DNA of 16,555 bases from Oxalobacteraceae bacterium UBA4003 (lineage in GTDB: Bacteria; Pseudomonadota; Gammaproteobacteria; Burkholderiales; Burkholderiaceae_D), in the NCBI GenBank assembly GCA_002384815.1, contig DGBN01000069.1, positions 87,809 to 104,363 on the forward strand, in the 5' to 3' direction. The notes beneath the pieces were generated by a model that saw only the letters and a list, made by a program, of their open reading frames with translations, made no database searches and was not told the DNA's origin. This document shows, one piece after another, positions 15,146-16,555 of the stretch. Every line of letters starts with the position of its first letter. Within the stretch, counting starts at the first letter, position 1. The translations under genes were made by a program, and so were the position numbers.

Positions 15146-15289
15146 TTACTTGCGCTGTGCGTCGCTTGCTGCGTCTTGTACCTTTTCGCCGCCACGTTCC
15201 ACGTCCTGGCCGAAGCCTTTAAAAGTATTGCAGGCGCTCAAGCCTATGCTCATCGAGATGATACACATAATGGAAATGATTTTTTTCAT
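15146..15289 (-). CDS. Entericidin A/B-like small lipoprotein
   Basis: A 47-codon gene on the minus strand, shorter than usual ORF cut-offs. The protein begins MKKIISIMCIISMSIGLSAC: a positive n-region, a hydrophobic core and the lipobox LSAC with C20 as the lipidated cysteine. The mature peptide is only 28 residues, NTFKGFGQDVERGGEKVQD then AASDAQRK. This matches the entericidin EcnA/EcnB family pattern (CNT-KGFG-D---GG--I/VQ-AA). In enterics EcnB is a stationary-phase toxin-like lipoprotein and EcnA its antidote; most proteobacterial members are single genes of unknown role. AAGGAAA lies six bases before the ATG. The gene ends just before the shared terminator at 15094-15129. No second ecn copy is seen nearby, so a toxin/antidote pair is not supported. 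Confidence 0.85.
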   Translation of the reverse strand: MKKIISIMCIISMSIGLSACNTFKGFGQDVERGGEKVQDAASDAQRK

Positions 15290-15863
15290 GGCATGTTTCC
15301 TTTCAGGTTGGATGGATAAGCGCGGGAACGCCTCCCTTATTTTTCCAGTGTTCAGCTATGGAACGTTCTGGTCGCCTTCCCTGATACGATCAGGCAACGT
15401 ATAAACTTGGTACGTTTAATTGCCATAAAGTTCACTAAAAAATGAGTGATGGCAATGCGTCAAAAAGAGTCATCACCCACGGCAGCCGAGGATAATCCCG
15501 GCAAGGAGTTAAAACAGATTGTCGGTGTCAACACGGTGCCCGGACCGGTTTTCAGCGTTTGCAGATATCTGCGCAAGGTCGCACTGCCCAGTATGTTTGC
15601 GAGCCGATGGGGTAGGAGTTGGCGCTCATGAGCATTCCTTCAACACTTGAAAACAGGATCTCTGTAAAGTACGGATAGTGCGCAGTTTGATGCGTATCCG
15701 CGCTTCAACGTATGCCTCTCATCAATGTGCAGCCAGTCGTACATCTTTAGTTTTTGGCGCGAATTGGCAAACTTGCGCATACGGTCTGGTACGGTCGCGC
15801 AGGGAACTTTCATAATGATTGCGCTATCTTATTGATTGTTGTTCATTATTCTCGATAAGTGCC
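15290..15863. other. Sparse region upstream of the entericidin-like gene and the 15864 ORF
   Basis: No gene can be supported here. The minus strand should carry the entericidin promoter, but I find no strong sigma70 match. Structures seen are inverted repeat CCTGAT-acg-ATCAGG (15380-15394), palindrome GCAGATATCTGC (15561-15572), a bulged hairpin (15672-15700) and direct repeats ACGGTC spaced 10 bp apart (15781-15786, 15791-15796). A 61-codon frame from GTG 15446 and a 25-codon minus-strand frame from 15629 have no recognisable features. Confidence 0.45.
15672..15700. repeat. Bulged hairpin in non-coding DNA
   Basis: CGGATA (15672-15677) and CGCA (15681-15684) pair with TGCG (15691-15694) and TATCCG (15695-15700), giving ten base pairs with a 3-nt bulge (GTG) and a GTTTGA loop. 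No T-run follows on either strand. It could be part of a structured RNA or a protein site, and I cannot say which. Confidence 0.4.
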
Positions 15864-16136
15864 ATGAAACGAATCGATCAGGCAATCAGCGAACTGGCTA
15901 CCGCATTCTGCAAACTCGAACAGCACGACAGGCAGTTGTATATCAAGGCCTTGCACTCGCTGGTCGCACTCGCTGTGTCAGAAGAAAAACTGGAGCGCGT
16001 CTCCAGCATCGAGAACGATATGCAATATGTTGCCCGGATATTTTCCGATACACGTAGAAGCAGGGTGACTGTAGAAGGAGAGCAACTGTCTTTTCCATGC
16101 AGACGAAAAGGCGAGCGTCGCGCCACTTCCCGTTAA
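15864..16136 (+). CDS. Hypothetical protein, 90 residues
   Basis: I do not recognise this protein. The frame opens at ATG 15864 (MKRIDQAISELATAF); an in-frame TTG at 15819 would extend it by 15 residues. The first 65 residues look soluble and helical with alternating charged and hydrophobic positions (KLEQHDRQLYIKALHSLVAL, SEEKLERVSSIENDM). The end is strongly basic (RRKGERRATSR). There is no signal peptide, membrane segment or cysteine motif. The Shine-Dalgarno is weak and the surroundings are sparse. The plausible helical composition and the lack of a better frame support a real gene, but it could be a lineage-specific orphan or a spurious ORF. Confidence 0.5.
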   Translation: MKRIDQAISELATAFCKLEQHDRQLYIKALHSLVALAVSEEKLERVSSIENDMQYVARIFSDTRRSRVTVEGEQLSFPCRRKGERRATSR

Positions 16137-16467
16137 TGGGTGTGCCGGATCACATCAGCTCTACTCAATACCTCTGGTCTGAGCCGAACAGCCGGTCGGT
16201 TTCATGGTTTCCCAATTTTATATCTGCTTGATTCGGTATTGCGGAATCCGTTTTACGAGCTGCAGCATGCTTGGACGTCATGGCATAGACAAAAGCTGAA
16301 ACGTTTTGCGATAAGTTAAAAAACTGCAGATGGAAACCGGGGGAATTCTGGATCGTTATGCCAGGTGCAAGCGAACATTCAAGCGTTGCAGTCGCAAGGA
16401 TAGTTGGGATTCTATCTAACGAAAAGACGATGATGAAGTGGTCATGTTTTGTCACGCCAGAAACACG
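16137..16467. other. Gap before tRNA-Lys
   Basis: I see no supported gene. A 96-codon minus-strand frame (16165-16455) starts just after the tRNA terminator, but it has no recognisable domain, no convincing ribosome binding site and an unremarkable composition. No promoter or repeat stands out. Confidence 0.4.
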
Positions 16468-16495
16468 AAAGGGTCTAGATTTTCATCTAGACCCT
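16468..16495 (-). terminator. Intrinsic terminator after tRNA-Lys
   Basis: On the minus strand, AGGGTCTAGAT pairs perfectly with ATCTAGACCCT around a GAAA (GNRA) tetraloop (plus-strand arms 16470-16480 and 16485-16495). It is followed by a short T-run interrupted by CG (TTTCGTGTTT). It begins 10 bp after the tRNA CCA end. The stem is very stable and the T-run modest. Confidence 0.75.
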
Positions 16496-16505
16496 AGTGT
16501 ATTCG

Positions 16506-16555
16506 TGGTAGGCCGTGCGGGATTCGAACCTGCGACCAACGGATTAAAAGTCCGC
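16506..16555 (-). tRNA. tRNA-Lys(UUU), 3' part, cut by window end
   Basis: Read on the minus strand, the sequence gives the anticodon stem-loop GCGGA-CTTTTAA-TCCGT (loop anticodon TTT), a variable loop, the T arm with GGTTCGAATCC, acceptor strand, discriminator A and an encoded CCA (TGG at 16506-16508 on the plus strand). The anticodon UUU reads Lys AAA/AAG. The T arm and variable loop (GGTCGCAGGTTCGAATCC) match those of bacterial tRNA-Lys. The D arm and 5' acceptor strand lie beyond the window. Confidence 0.93.

Noticed and set aside
15552..15629. 25-codon minus-strand frame starting at ATG 15629 with AAGGA upstream
   Set aside because: The ribosome binding site is attractive, but the peptide is too short and featureless to support without conservation data.
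15446..15631. 61-codon plus-strand frame from GTG 15446
   Set aside because: It has no convincing Shine-Dalgarno and no recognisable composition or domain; not enough to call a gene.
16165..16455. 96-codon minus-strand frame next to tRNA-Lys
   Set aside because: There is no domain, signal peptide or good ribosome binding site. A frame of this length is expected by chance in non-coding DNA.
16430..16555. Plus-strand ORF from about ATG 16430 ending in GRAGFEPATNGLKVR
   Set aside because: The end of the frame is the antisense of tRNA-Lys. This peptide is a familiar annotation artefact of tRNA genes read in reverse.
1..16555. Search by eye for CRISPR arrays, insertion sequences, phage genes, toxin-antitoxin or defence systems
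   Set aside because: No regularly spaced repeats, transposase or integrase motifs, or defence domains were seen. Both tRNA genes are cut by the window, but no integrase or attachment-site duplication is visible beside them.

Overview
The window looks like an ordinary chromosomal segment of a betaproteobacterium of the order Burkholderiales. Gene order and protein sequence suggest the Oxalobacteraceae (Herminiimonas/Janthinobacterium type); this placement is inference from remembered family features, not from a search. Base composition is moderate and fairly even across the first 14 kb. Both edges cut through tRNA genes: the 3' end of an initiator tRNA-fMet (+) on the left and a tRNA-Lys(UUU) (-) on the right.

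Positions 1-9433 carry a co-directional chromosome-maintenance, ribosome-maturation and translation-initiation block: tRNA-fMet, scpB (condensin accessory factor), rluB (23S rRNA pseudouridine synthase), then rimP, nusA, infB, rbfA and truB. The last five form the classical metY-nusA-infB type operon: RimP and RbfA mature the 30S subunit, NusA controls elongation, termination and rRNA antitermination, IF2 places initiator tRNA, and TruB makes Psi55 in tRNA. A promoter with a perfect -10 box followed by an intrinsic terminator precedes rimP, so the operon leader may be an attenuator. typA/bipA (9631-11469) follows with its own extended -10 promoter. It ends at a strong bidirectional terminator shared with a convergent class III omega-aminotransferase gene (11562-12884, -). 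dusA (13143-14156, +) diverges from that gene.

The last 2.4 kb is sparse. It holds a BON-domain lipoprotein gene (+), a 47-codon entericidin-like lipoprotein gene (-) that converges on it across a shared bidirectional terminator, one unrecognised 90-residue ORF (15864-16136), and several inverted repeats in AT-richer non-coding DNA before tRNA-Lys.

I see no CRISPR array, insertion sequence, phage gene, toxin-antitoxin pair, defence island or new multi-gene system. The points worth a second look are regulatory: the rimP leader, the paired stem-loops between infB and rbfA, operator-like repeats upstream of the aminotransferase and BON genes, and the very short entericidin gene.
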